Positions 1 through 14,880 of a stretch of 64,000 nt of DNA are shown here, piece by piece (within the stretch, counting starts at the first letter, position 1; each line of letters starts with the position of its first letter). Source of the stretch: Epinephelus fuscoguttatus (taxonomy: Eukaryota; Chordata; Actinopteri; Perciformes; Serranidae). Position numbers and translations under genes: made by a program. The notes below the pieces were generated by a model. The model saw nothing but the letters and a program-made list of their open reading frames with translations. It was not told the DNA's origin and did no database searches. The DNA is taken from positions 23,461,479 to 23,525,478 of the forward strand of contig NC_064762.1 of the NCBI RefSeq assembly GCF_011397635.1. The letters run 5' to 3'.

Positions 1-970
1 CATACTACACTATGACTTTTTGTGACATACTATACTATGACATTTTACGACATACTATAGTATGAGTTTTTAATGACTTTTTATGACATACTATACTATG
101 ACTTTTTTGATATACTATACTATGTCATTTTACAACATACTGAACTATGACTTTTTAATGACTTGTTATGACATACTATACTATGACTTTTCTGACATAC
201 TATACTATGACATTTTACGACATACTATCCTATGACTTTTTAATTACTTTTAATGACATACTATACTATGTCTTTTTATGACATATACTATGACATTGTA
301 CAACATACTATCCTATGACTTTTTATTAACTTTTTATGACATACTATACTATGACTTCTTAATGACTTTTTATGACATGCTATACTATGACTTTTTTGAC
401 ATAATACACTATGACGTTTTAATGACTTTTTATGACATACTATTCTTTGACTTTTTTGAGATACTATAACATGACATTTTCTGACATACGATATACTATA
501 CTATGACATTTTAATGACTTTTTAGGACATACTATACTTTGATGTTTTAATTACTTTTAATGACATTCTATAATGTGCCTTTTTTTAACATACTATAGTA
601 TGACTTTTTTGGACATACTATACTATGACTTTTTAATAACTTGTCATGACATACTATACAATGACTTTTTCCGACATATTATACTATGATGGGTTTTTTT
701 GTCATACTATACTATGGCGTTTTACAACATACTATACTATAACTTTTTAATGACTTTTTGTGACATACTATACTATGACTTTTTTGGACATACTATACTA
801 TGACTTTTTAATGACTTTTAATGACACTGCAATATGCCTTTGTATGACAGACTATACTATGACTTGTTACAGTATACTATACTATGACTTTTTAATGACT
901 TTTTATGACATATTGTACTATAACTTTTTTGACATACTATAATATGACTATTTAATATCTTGTAATGACA
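1..970 (+). repeat. AT-rich tandem satellite, orientation A
   Basis: About 27 head-to-tail degenerate copies of a roughly 36-bp unit built around GACATACTATACTATGAC followed by TTTTTAATGACTTTTTAT. Unit length varies because the second half is sometimes missing. Short ORFs here are by-products of the repeat and have a biased Y/D/F/M/L composition. No gene is seen. Confidence 0.95.
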
Positions 971-2716
971 TAACTGACTTTAAAATATGTCATAGCATTT
1001 GTATGTCATTCAAAATCATGAAAAAATATCATAGTATAGTATGTTGTCCAAAGTCATGAAAAAAATGTCATAGTATAGCATGTCGTTCAGAATCCTGAAA
1101 AAATGTCATAGTATAGTATGTCGTCCAAAATCATGAAAAAATGTCATAGTATAGTATGTTGTCTAAAATCATGAAAAAAATGTCATGGTATAGTATGTCG
1201 TTCAAAATCATGAAAAAATGTCATAGTACAGTATGTCGTTCAAAATCATGAAAAAAATGTCATACTATAGTATGTTGTCTAAAATCATGAAAAAAATGTC
1301 ATAGTATAGCATGTCGTTCAAAATCTTGAAAAAATGACATAGTATAGTGTGTTGTTCAAAATCATGCAAAAATGACATAGTATAGTATTTCCTTCAAAAT
1401 CTTGAAAAAATGTCATAGTACAGTGTGTTTTTCAAAATCATGAAAAAAAGTCATAGTATGTCGTTCAAAATCATGAAAAAATGTCATACTATAGTATGTC
1501 GATCAAAATCATGAATAAAATGTCATAGTACATTATGTCGTTCAAAATCATGAAAAAAATGTCATAGTATAGTATGTCGTTCAAAATCATGAGAAAATGT
1601 CATAGTATAGTATATCGTCTAAAATCATGAAAAAATGTGATAGTATAGTGTGTCGTTGAAAAAACCTGAAAAAAATGTCACAGTATAGTATGTTGTCCAA
1701 AATCATGAAAAAAATGTCATAGTATAGTGTGGCGTCAAAAATCATGCAAAAATGTCATAGTAGAGTATGTTGTTCAAAATCATGAAAAAATGTCATAGTA
1801 GAGTATGTTGTTCAAAATCATGAAAAAAATGTCATAGTACAGTATGTTGTTCAATATCATGAAAAAAATGTCATAGTATAGCATGTCGTCCAAATTCATG
1901 AAAAAATGTCATAGTATAGCATGTCGTCCAAAATACTGAGAAAATGTCATAGTATAGTATATCGTCTAAAATCATGAAAAAATGCGATAGTATAGTGTGT
2001 TGTTCAAAATCTTGAAAAATTGTCATAGTATAGCATGTCGTCCAAATTCATGAAAAAAATGTTATAGTATAGTATGTCGTCCAAAATACTGAGAAAATGT
2101 CATAGTATAGTATATCGTCTAAAATCATGAAAAAATGCGATAGTATAGTGTGTTGTTCAAAATCATGAAAAAATGTCATAGTATAGCATGTCGTCCAAAT
2201 TCATGAAAAAAATGTGATAGTATAGTATGTCGTCCAAAATACTGAGAAAATGTCATAGTATAGTATATTGTCTAAAATCATGAAAAAATGTCACAGTACA
2301 GTATATTGTTCAAAATCATGAAAAAAATGACATAGTACAGTATGTTGTTCAATATCATGAAAAAAATGTCATAGTACAGTATGTTGTTCAATATCATGAA
2401 AAAATGTCATAGTATAGTATGTTGTCCAAATTCATGAAAAGAATGTCATAGTATAGTATGTCGATCAAATTCATGAAAAAAATGTGATAGTATAGTATGT
2501 CGTCCAAAATACTGAGAAAATGTCATAGTATAGTATATTGTCTAAAATCATGAAAAAATGTCACAGTATAGTGTGTTTTTCAAAATCATGGCAAAAATGT
2601 CATAGTATAGTATGCCGTCCAAAATACTGAGAAAATGTCATAGTATAGTATGTCGTCCAAAATCATGAAAAAATGTCATAGTATAGTATGTCATGAAAAG
2701 TTATTAAAAAGTCAAA
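971..2716 (-). repeat. AT-rich tandem satellite, orientation B, with higher-order repeat
   Basis: Roughly 45 copies of a 38-bp unit (core AAAATCATGAAAAAATGTC plus ATAGTATAGTATGTCGTCC). This core is the reverse complement of the core of the array at 1-970, so the two arrays form a large imperfect palindrome with its turn near 970. Between about 1881 and 2340 a block of four variant monomers (landmarks GCATGTCGTCC and ATACTGAGAAAATG) recurs every 152-153 bp (landmark starts 1881, 2033, 2186), a higher-order repeat of 4 x 38 bp. It reappears in part near 2490 and 2627. Confidence 0.93.
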
Positions 2717-2720
2717 GTAT

Positions 2721-3130
2721 TGTGACGGACGGAGGAGAACCCTCCATGTCCTGATGCTGCCTGCTCATCATGTTGAGTGTTGACACCTGGCTGGGTGTGG
2801 GTGTGGCCAGCAAGCCTGAGCAGAAAGGCTAAGCTCTGTGCAGGCAGTCTCTCTCTGCACACCTTCCTGGTTGGACCTCCAGCACATGCTGTGGGGGTTG
2901 TTTGAGGCCTCCTTTTCTTTTTTTAGTGGTTTGTGTTTTTTGGGGTTTTTTACACATACATAGACATACATGTACACACATTTTCCCCCACCTTACTTGC
3001 AAACACACATCCATGCAACACTTCCAAGTGATTTTGATTCTATCTTTTCTAAATTAATAAATAAATTTCTTTGTTAAAAGTAATGCAGCATGTGGTCACC
3101 AACATTTTGTCTTGTTCCCTGAGCATGACA
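2721..3130 (+). mobile_element. Solo LTR of an LTR retrotransposon (fossil), probably Gypsy-like
   Basis: A 410-bp non-satellite island inside the satellite. It begins TGTGACGGACGG and ends GAGCATGACA (TG...CA ends) and is flanked by a 4-bp direct repeat GTAT (2717-2720 and 3131-3134). It contains an AATAAA signal near 3057. No internal coding region adjoins it, so it is read as a solo LTR left by recombination between LTRs. Assignment to the Ty3/Gypsy group rests only on the TGTGACGG start and the short target duplication and is tentative. Confidence 0.6.
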
Positions 3131-3960
3131 GTATGTTGTAAAAAGTCATGACTTTTTATGACATAGTATTCTATGACTCTTTAATAGCTTTTCATGACAT
3201 ACTATACTATGACTTTTAAATGACTTTTTATGACATACTATACTATGACTTTTTAATTACTTTAAATGACATACTACACTATGTCTTTTTCTGACATACC
3301 ATGTCATGACTTTTAAATAACTTTTCATGAAATACTATACTATGAATTTTTATGACATTCTATACTTTGACTTTTTACAACACACTAATTCACGACTTTT
3401 TAATAACCTTTCATGACATACTACACTATGACTTTTTTTTGACATACTATACGATGACGTTTTACGACATATATACTATGACTTAATGAAATATTATACA
3501 ATGTCTTTTTCCAACATACTATTCTATGACTTTTTATTGGCTTTTTATGACATACTCTACTATGACTTTTCATGACATACTAAATAGTACTATGGCTTTT
3601 TGTGACATGCTATATTATGACTTTTTATTGGCTTTTTATAACATACTATAATGACTTTTTACCGCATATTAATTTATGAATTTTTATGACATACTGTTGT
3701 ATGACTTTTTAATGACTTTGTAATGACATTTTTATGACATACTATACAATCACTTTTATTGTGCATGATTTGAGGACTTTTAGTGATTTTTAATGATATA
3801 CTCTACTATGACTTTTCAATTATATTTTCTGGCATATGACTTATTTATACTTTACTCTGAATTTTTTTGACATACTATACTATTACTTTTTAATAATATT
3901 TTCTGGCATACTATGTTTTTTTTTTTTTTTTACATACTACAGCATTAGTTTTTTTCCATG
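3131..3960 (+). repeat. AT-rich tandem satellite, orientation A, degraded
   Basis: A further array of the same ACATACTATACTATGACTTTT unit in the orientation of 1-970, more diverged and irregular, fading out near 3960. It continues directly from the GTAT flank of the solo LTR, so the LTR inserted into existing satellite. Confidence 0.9.
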
Positions 3961-4834
3961 GTATGCTCTCACTTTTGTTGTTACTACATATTATATCAAG
4001 AAATACATATTTGTAGCATACTACTCATTTTTAAAACAAGGTTCATTTATTAAAATGTTGCAATCACAAAAGAAGGTCCAAACATTCATGAGTACAATCA
4101 AAATAACTTCTTCACCCTCTTTTCCCATCCACCCTCATATTACACTCATTCCCACACTCACCCCTATCACCAGAACATGAAGGAGAAAGTTTTAAATCAA
4201 ACCAATCCAACTTAGGCCACATAAAGTAGACATACACTGTACATACAAAAAGAAAAAAAAGAGAAAAAATAATGTTTTATGGCAATAGTATTGTGATTGG
4301 GTAGCACTATGAAATGTTGGAATTATAAGAGTGCTAATCTTTACAACATACTGTGAATTTTAATGGCATTTTCTATGGCATACTATACACTGTGTGTGTG
4401 ACCTTTATGATATACTTTACTAATCCTTTTTTTCTGTCATTTTTCAAGACATACTATACCAGGAACTCTCAAATGTTGATGGCTGATTGCAAATTTAGAG
4501 AACCAGAGTTAAGGGCTGCACAGTATTCTCCAAAGTGTAATGAGTTAGGGTTAACCAGATCAGTGTGCCAGGAGGGATGACGAAAAAGGGGATCGTTAGG
4601 ACCAGTTCTACTGGTACCATCCACAACGTTTCACCATGGAAACAGAAAAATAACCATTTCAGTGTGTACCAAACTGAACTGAACTGATCCGGACTGCTTG
4701 GTGGAAAAGAGGTTTAAACTGAAGATCTGTGATCTGTGTATGAACAAATGAGTTTGTGAGTGCCACAGAAAGGCTAGGAGAGATGCAAAGAATTGAAAAA
4801 AACTGCAAACAAACAAAAAACAGAATAACACCAG
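3961..4834. other. Non-coding stretch, no feature recognised
   Basis: AT-rich DNA downstream of the sulfotransferase. A segment at about 4060-4180 is rich in C and T and contains scattered ACTCATTCCCACACTCACCCC-like sequence, which could be old repeat. I see no gene or clear transposon ends. Confidence 0.4.
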
Positions 4835-4909
4835 ACTTATTCTTTAATGCCCTTTCTGCAGAATGCATTTCCCTAACTATCCATACTGAATGGATGAATT
4901 GTAATGGAG

Positions 4910-7956
<3,047 letters not shown>

Positions 7957-8329
7957 GAAGGTTTGAGTCAGCTTCAATGAGAGATGAAGTGCAGATCCTT
8001 TAAAAGATGAAGTACAGATGAAATCAGAGGAGAGTTAATGTAGTCAGTCCTGTCATACAGCCACACCCAAGGTTAAGAGATACCCAAAAGCTGTCATCAT
8101 GTAATTAAAGTTCATATCTGGGTGTTACTCAAATCATGTTAAGTTGTGCAGTTTAAACTAGGCAAAACTAAATTAGTATTCTTTCCCCTTATTCCTGTCA
8201 CCTTTATACTGTTGATGTCAAATGAAGGCAAAAATGCCCGAAAACTACTTTATGAAATCGATGGGCCTTCTTATAATCTATAATTTAGACTACTGCTTTG
8301 GCAAGGTTGTGTTTGTTGAGCATAAGTCG

Positions 8330-8465
8330 GTGAACCGGCATGCCAGAGGCGGGGGACGAGTCACATGACTTGACTCAAGTCTGACACCAGTCACAAATTT
8401 GAGGACTTGAGACTGACAGTGATGACAGACTCGACTTGACTTTAACATGGAATTCATGCCTTGAG
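8330..8465. repeat. Interspersed repeat fragment rich in GACTTGA motifs
   Basis: Contains GGACGAGTCACATGACTTGA and many GACTTGA/GACTCGA repeats, a low-complexity interspersed sequence I recognise from other teleost genomes. No ORF. Class unknown. Confidence 0.45.
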
Positions 8466-9395
8466 ACTAGAGCTGAGATCAGGCCCAAAAAATCCAGCCC
8501 GACCCCATCCAAGCCCATGCATGTTCTGTCCGAGCCCGTCCCTTTAACTGTAATTACGGGACCGAGCCCGGTTTAAACCTGGCTTTTTTTTTTAAGGATA
8601 CGAACATGGACATTGAAGGCTGACTCTCGTCTTTCTTTCCATGGCAAGCCTTCGTCATGTGACTTTTAAGTGTCAAGGTCCCCGTCTTCTTGCTGTCATA
8701 TACCAGCATCGAGCTGCACTTGGTACACTCGACAAAGCCAACACACACGTTGTCACCGTCAGCAACTCACATGTGCGCGGGCAGTGGCGCGAGAGACAGA
8801 TGACTGGAAAGAACCTGACTTTTTAATTTTTCAAGATATTGACAGCTCTGACCACAGCTCTGTCCTCCTGCACAGCTCTCCTCGGAGGAACAGCAGCATG
8901 TACGTCGGCATCATGAGCATCACCGTGTGCTTTTTTCAGTTCTACCTGTGTGATACGTGTGAGATAAGTTTTTCAATAACTCATTTAGTATTGAACATAC
9001 TTTGCATCAGTGACACAGCGTCAGCTCTGGACTGTTACGCACACACAGTCAGCACTGTGAGAGCAGTGCCATGTGCTGCTAGCTGTGTATGTTCAAGGTG
9101 TTCTCTTATTTCTACCAGGTTTTGATACTGTTATAATGCATAATGACTGTTCCTGCCTGCTGTTCCAACTTGAGTTCACCATCTGTGAGTGTGTGTATGT
9201 GCGCTTACCGTGCACATCAGCATGCCAAGAGATAGTTTCCACAGAGACTTTTTTGGCCACTTGTTCCTGCCCAGCTTGCGTTTGGAAACAGTGCACTATA
9301 GTCTCACCTGCTCTCTGACAGCAGCAGGTACGTTATGCAGTTACATAAGAGGGGTCTTTCACTCTGACCTGAGGGCTTGGTGGAACAAGAGAGGA
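8466..9395 (-). mobile_element. hAT-like DNA transposon remnant with BED zinc finger
   Basis: The minus strand (8748-8554) encodes a BED-type zinc finger piece, VECTKCSSMLVYDSKKTGT followed by SHMTKAC, the DNA-binding N-terminus of hAT transposases. The start side (8466-8580) holds GAGCCCG/GCCCGACCC repeats similar to those at 62430-62880. No catalytic hAT domain is seen, so this is a non-autonomous or decayed copy. Its far end is unclear; 8750-9395 has no recognised coding content. Confidence 0.6.
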
Positions 9396-9397
9396 GG

Positions 9398-9790
9398 TAT
9401 TTAAAGTGATAGTTCACCCAAAAATGAAAATTCTCCAGTTCACAAAACAGAAAACAGCACTGCAGTGTGCCAGATGAACTTGTGGCTGAATTAACTGGTG
9501 ACAGGGACAGATGAGTGGTGGCCGTTGCCTTTGAGAACCTGTTGTCAACTAACCAGGAAATAAACATTTTGATCCCTTTGCACCTCTATTACACTCATTC
9601 AACGCTGTCGTTTGAAACATTATAACAGGAACGGTGTTTATTAATGAATCAATGTTTCCACTGATGCCTTCCAAAGTAACATTGAGCCACGGAGATATCA
9701 AGTTAAGACGAGAGCCAGGAGAGCACAATCCCCAGCAACACTCAGTGAACGCTTCACAATAATAAGACCTGAATGCATCCAAAATGAGAG
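9398..9790 (+). mobile_element. MITE fragment, TTAA type
   Basis: Opens with TTTAAAGTGATAGTTCACCC and AAAAATGAAAATTC, the left end of a very common teleost MITE that targets TTAA. I see no matching right end before the SINE fragment at 9890, so it is probably truncated. Confidence 0.55.
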
Positions 9791-9885
9791 CAAGTTGATA
9801 AATATGTTGTAGTCACGATATACAGTAATTCTGTACAATCTATACAGTCTATAAAGTCAATAAACACTAACTATCAACAAATCAT

Positions 9886-10060
9886 TTATTTTCTCTAAAC
9901 GCTTATCCTGTTGGGGTTCACAGGGGGCTGGAGCCTATCCCAGCTGACATTGAGCGAGAGGCAGGGTACACCCTAGACAGGTCACTAGACTTTCACAGGG
10001 CTGACACATAGAGACAGACAACCATTCACACTCACATTCACACCTACAGTCAAGTTAGAG
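9886..10060 (-). mobile_element. SINE fragment (RTE/Rex-tailed tRNA SINE), 5'-truncated
   Basis: Contains CGCTTATCCTGTTGGGG, GGCTGGAGCCTATCCCAGCT, GGTACACCCTAGACAGGTC and ACACATAGAGACAGACAACC, matching the complete SINE at 59373-59724 and the copy at 16351-16640. The tRNA head is absent. Confidence 0.75.
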
Positions 10061-10630
10061 TTAGAGAGGCAGCACTCGTGTGTGCCTTGCACTCCAAGCA
10101 GGAAGAAGTCTTGGCCTACTTAGAGTCTGGTTGGAAATATTTGAAACCTCGGGCTGTACCATCAAGATTTCAGTGGAATAACTGGGGAGAATGTAAACAT
10201 TGCCAGACTCAAACAGCAGGAGGAAGAGGATGTGATGTGGAGGAAACATCGGGAAACAAAACAACAGGCATACATATTTATCCACATGTGGGTAGCAAAG
10301 GCAATTTGGCGTTTAATTGCTGTTTTATAGGAACCTACATCACATACATCACTCTACATAATGCCAGCGTGTGCTGTTGGTATTATAAAACTGTATTAGT
10401 ACTGTTGATATAGACACAGACAACTAGCAGGAAAGCAATTTAAAATTAGCTATGTAATGTTACATGTATTTAAATCAAGCTGATGTGGATCATTTACCTC
10501 TTATCAACAAATAAGTGATAAACCAGAAATGAGCTAACATGTTAGCCAACATAAAACATATCCTCATAATCAAAAATGAATTGCTCAAAGAGGAACTTAT
10601 ATCCCGTGTCAAACTTTGACCTTCTATGAA
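10061..10630. other. Non-coding stretch, nothing recognised
   Basis: Between the SINE piece and the Penelope-like element. Short ORFs are present but resemble no family. No repeat ends or RNA gene seen. Confidence 0.4.
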
Positions 10631-10635
10631 GAACG

Positions 10636-13600
10636 ACAACACGCACTCTCAAAAAAGAAAAAAAAAGTCTGGAGGTGCTCGGCAACAGAACAACAGTATA
10701 AATAAGAAAAAGCCAGCAACACTCGGTGTGCTTCGTTGGCAACTTTTAATACCTCACTGGTACAAACGGTTAAACAGACAGACCGGTTTGACAAGTGTCT
10801 TCCTCAGTGTGTGAAAAGACATAAAAGTAGGGTGAGACATACAGAAATAACCTCCACTCCCAATCACACAGCTGCATGGCATTAGGCAATCACCATCTCA
10901 TAGAAGAGAAAAAAGTACAAAACATGTATCAGTAGGTATTAACTGGACCAATATCAAGAAAACACATCTATAATATGAAGTGCCTAAGAGTAATAAATAC
11001 TTTCTGAGTACACCAAAAAAAAAACCCAAAAAATATATACAAAATACTACTTAGCAGCAAATGGTACAGTAAAAAATATATAAAGTGCCACAGGTCAAAG
11101 CAGTAGAACATCATAATAAAAACTGGTCTGTCTGTTTAACCGTCTGTACCATTGAGGTATTAAAAGTTGCCAACGAAGGACACCGAGTGTTGCTGGCTTT
11201 TTCTTGTTTTTCTTCTTTTTTGAGAGTGCGTGTTGTCTTTATTCATTGATTTACTGCTCCTGAACGCAGCACCTCCCTCACTGTATTAGATGGCGTCCTA
11301 CAAGGATATCGACACGCTCACAGAAATAAGAGCGTCTACGCTCGCTTTTTCAGATACTGACTCTGAAGACATCTTGAGTCTCTTCCCAGAGGACTCATTG
11401 TCTATCTCCAGTCTTGACGTCGACACTGTGACATCATTCACGCAACGTTACGAGAATCTACCTAAGAGAGAAGTATGCACTCATCTTCATGGCTCCACAT
11501 TGGCCCATTATTGGCGCAACAGAAGAATCCCAAGAGGACTTTGCATTAACAAAGAAGAGGGATCCCTCCTCAGTTGCTCTTCCTGAGGTTTCTTCCATTT
11601 TTTTCCGCCGTTAAAGGGTTTTTTTGGGGAGTTTTTCCTTATCCGCTGCGAGGGTCATAAGGACAGAGGGATGTCGTATGCTGTAAAGCTCTGTGAGGCA
11701 AATTGTGATTTGTGATATTGGGCTTTATAAATAAAATTGATTGATTGAAATTGAAGAACCTGTGCTGGGCCGAGGCAACAGTGAGTTTTGTTCCAAGTGG
11801 TGTGAAATTCTCAATAAATGTTTCTTCGATCTCATGTTACTGCTGATTAAAAATGCGGACAGTGAATGTGCTAAGATCCGTGCTGAGGTTGATGTTACGC
11901 GAGAAGAAATGAAAACCAAACTCGAGTCGTTCCAAGTGCAGGAGGTACTTAAATGATATACTGACTTGAGAGACTCTTATGAGAAAAAGCTGACTGAGAC
12001 AAAGGTTGAGAAGTACTGCAGAGACATCATGGACTACAAAAATGGCAGAGTATACTCGCGGATGACGTCAGACGGCCAAACCACTCGTTTCAGATGCCAG
12101 CACAGAGGCCTGAGGGACCCGGGTTTGCCATCATCTGGAGCGTCCGGCAGTGATGCATCTTCAACCAACAGCCAGAGGAGGCGTTTTTTACGGGGACCCG
12201 GGGAACAGCACCATACGAGGAGCGTGACTCGAGGCGGCAGACCAGGAGGGGCGGGAGACGACACCGCTCCAGCCGGAGGCACCACATCCCAGACAGCGGC
12301 ACAACGGTGATCAATCTGTCTAGCAGGCCCCTGACTTCTATCTATCTAAAGGTCTATCTTTTGTCCCTTTTAGAAAAGCTGATTCATTCAAAACTAGAGT
12401 TGAAATGTTTAAATTCCTCAGGTCTATAAAATTGAGATCCCTCCTGTGCTCAACCCTGCTGTGGCCACTTTTTGCAGAATTACTGAACAAGAGGTGAACG
12501 CTTTAACATCCAGTAATGTGAATAAAATGCACTCTAATGTTAGCCCATGTGAGAGACAAGCTTTATTCAACCTCTCTAATGACTCTGACATTATTATCCG
12601 TAAGGCTGATAAGGGTGGGGCTATTGTAATTCAAAATGCGCATACAGAAATGAAGTGTTGAGACACCTCAGTGACAGGTCATTCTATATACCGTTGTCAT
12701 GTGATGCCACTTTAAAATTTAAAGAAGAGGTGTATTTGTTTCTTAAGAAATCAATGGAGGATGGGTTTATTTCACAAGATTAAATTAATTTTTTGTATCA
12801 AAAATATCCCGTGTGTCCTGTGTTTTATACTCTCCCAAAAATTCACCAAAGTTGTGTTGAGCCTGTACCCGGACGTCCTATTGTAGCTGGTACACAATCC
12901 CTGACTGAACCTATATCCAGATACATCGACCTACATATAAAGGATCTTGTTTTTCACCTGCCTTCATTTGTTAAAGACACTACAGATTCCTTTAACAAAG
13001 TTGGGTCTTTGCAAAATCTACAAAAGGAAGACTTTTGATGTACCATGGACGTCACGAGCTTGTACACTAACGTACCACATGCTGAAGGCTTAGAAGCACT
13101 CAGACATTCTTTGGACCAGAGAGAGACTCAGATTCCTCCCACTGACTTTTTGGTCAGTATGGCTGAACTCATCCTGAACAGAAATTACTTGAAGTTTGAA
13201 GACGCTTACCATTTGCAGTGCCAAGGCGTAGCTATGGGGTCGGCGTGTTCACCTAATTACAGTAATCTTTTCGTAGGGAGTTCTGAGGAGGAATTTGTGT
13301 ACAATAATAATCCTTTTCTCCACCTTCTGAAGTGTTGGTATCGTTATATTGATGATATTTTCTTTATTTTTTTGGGTACTACAGCTCAACTTGAAGAGTT
13401 TAGAAGTTACATTAACACAAGGATGCCATCCATTAAGTTTTCTCTTGAACTTAACAATGAGTCTATTCCTTTTCTTGATGTCATGGTTGCTAAAAATGAG
13501 CTACTGAGCACTAGCGTTTATAGGAAAAAGACTGATACTAACAGCTACCTTGATTACACCAGCTTCCATCCACCTGCCCTTAAAAAAGGTCACCCTTTTA

Positions 13601-13990
13601 GTCAGCTCTTAAGGGTCAGAAGAATTTGTAGCACTGATGCCTCTTTTGATAAACAAGCCAAGGAACTGTGTGATCGTTTTTTAACTAAAGGTTATGATGA
13701 AAGGTCTCTTACTGAGTGTATGCTCAGGGTGAGACAAATTGACCGGACATCTGTATTGACCTCCAAGACTCGTCCTTCAAAAACTCTAGGTCTGGTTTGT
13801 GCTACCACCTTCTCTAACATCTCGGTTGATATAAAGAATAGCTTGAGGCAGCACTGCTCCAAATTTAAGAGACCAACTAGTCAGAGCAGATTATTTTGTA
13901 CGTCCTCAGCACTTTTTATCCTCTCTACCTCAGGGTAATCATCCATGTCGAAGTTGTGTCACTCGGCGGCACCATAAATGTTGGGGTCAA
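10636..13990 (+). mobile_element. Penelope-like retroelement (Neptune/Poseidon-like), broken
   Basis: Fossil retroelement. The reverse-transcriptase region (about 12440-13940) shows MDVTSLYTNVPHAEG, the substrate loop GVAMGSACSPNYSNLF, the catalytic box YRYIDDIFF, IPFLDVMV and SVYRKKTDTNSYLDY, all typical of Penelope-like elements. An upstream N-terminal region (11290-11950) includes WRNRRIPRGL and EILNKCFFDLMLLLIKNAD. The element is broken by several interruptions plus a LINE tail inserted at 11558-11752, and no GIY-YIG endonuclease was recognised at its 3' side. On the 5' side, 10636-10800 and 11125-11245 are inverted copies of one another, the terminal arrangement known for this family. 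A 40-bp stretch near 10855-10897 recurs inverted at 14650-14695, so terminal sequence may reach 14.7 kb. Confidence 0.82.
11558..11752 (+). mobile_element. LINE 3' tail inserted in the Penelope-like element
   Basis: Contains TTCCTGAGGTTTCTTCC, CCTTATCCGCTGCGAGGGTC, GGACAGAGGGATGTCGTATG and GGGCTTTATAAATAAAATTG, ending in TTGATTGA repeats. I recognise this as the 3' end of an abundant teleost LINE of the L2/CR1 kind, 5'-truncated to about 195 bp. Being inside the Penelope-like element, it is the younger insertion. Confidence 0.7.
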
Positions 13991-14229
13991 CACACTAGGC
14001 TTCACACGGAGGCACCAAATATGTTGGGATTTAACTGGCTATTGGAAATAATTACTCCTGCTCTCTCCTCCAGCTCGCTCCTACACACACCAGCACCCTC
14101 ACACATTGCCCTCATTCCCGTCACACTCGCACCCCACCCCCCTACCTATACTCATTCAATCCCAAACATGCCATTAACTCACAGAACACTGACATTATAA
14201 CAGAACATTTACTGCAGGGTCGCTACAAT

Positions 14230-14235
<6 letters not shown>
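13991..14235. other. C-rich non-coding stretch
   Basis: Follows the Penelope-like element. C/A-rich with ACACACCAGCACCCTCACAC-type sequence and no coding potential. Its origin is unresolved. Confidence 0.35.
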
Positions 14236-14304
<69 letters not shown>

Positions 14305-14305
14305 C
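14228..14305. repeat. (CA)(TA)n microsatellite
   Basis: ACACACACA followed by about 33 TA units, with minor interruptions up to 14305. Confidence 0.95.
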
Positions 14306-14334
14306 ATATGATGTGTATATATACTGTGTATTGT

Positions 14335-14880
14335 TTTTCGGCACTACCATGTTCTCTATAGCTGATGTAACGTGAATTACTCCTGTGTGGGATCAATAAA
14401 GTTCTTATCTTAGCCATCTGAGAAGATCAAATACATTGTTTTTGGTGCTTAACTGTTTCCCAAGTATATTAGTGCCTGTGTGAATGAATAAACGAGAGGC
14501 ATTAACATACATTTCTTTGTAGAAAGGCGCTTTATGAAATTAAGTCCATTTACTTGTATTAGTTTACAGCACAGCCTTGCCTCATCCAATATGGCGGCGA
14601 CGCTGACGTACGGCTCAGCGCTCGATGCGGCGTCTACGTATATATGTCCATGATTCCCTAATGCCATGCAGCTGTGTGATTGGGAGTGGAAATTTTTCAA
14701 CAAGATGAACAACATCTGGATTTGTAACTTTAGGCAAAGATATAAGTGGCTGGGAGAAAATGCGCTGCCCAAGCTCCATAGCAGCAGGTCTAACAGCACA
14801 AGATTGTTGTGGCGCATACAGAGGTAGTGACTGGAACTAGGGATATTGAGGGACAGATATATATATATAAAAAACAATAT
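14335..14880. other. Non-coding stretch with possible LINE tail and inverted Penelope-end copy
   Basis: 14370-14415 reads TGTGGGATCAATAAAGTTC then TTATCTTAG, typical of a teleost LINE 3' tail. 14650-14695 is an inverted copy of 10855-10897 (TAATGCCATGCAGCTGTGTG and GATTGGGAGTGGAAATTT). No gene. Confidence 0.5.

Noticed and set aside
278-942. Open frames of about 60 aa in the satellite, rich in Y, D, F, M and L
   Set aside because: They are direct translations of the 36-bp tandem unit with no start context or splice logic.
971-2716. CRISPR-like appearance of regular repeats
   Set aside because: Units are contiguous with no unique spacers, and the genome is eukaryotic.
7957-7977. Upstream SULT start giving MKLTQTFMDS
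   Set aside because: The first codon there is TTG; the ATG at 7956 is the first in-frame ATG and gives a normal family length.
11966-12310. 114-aa R/G/T-rich ORF and its antisense P/G-rich partners
   Set aside because: Part of the broken Penelope-like element, not a host gene.
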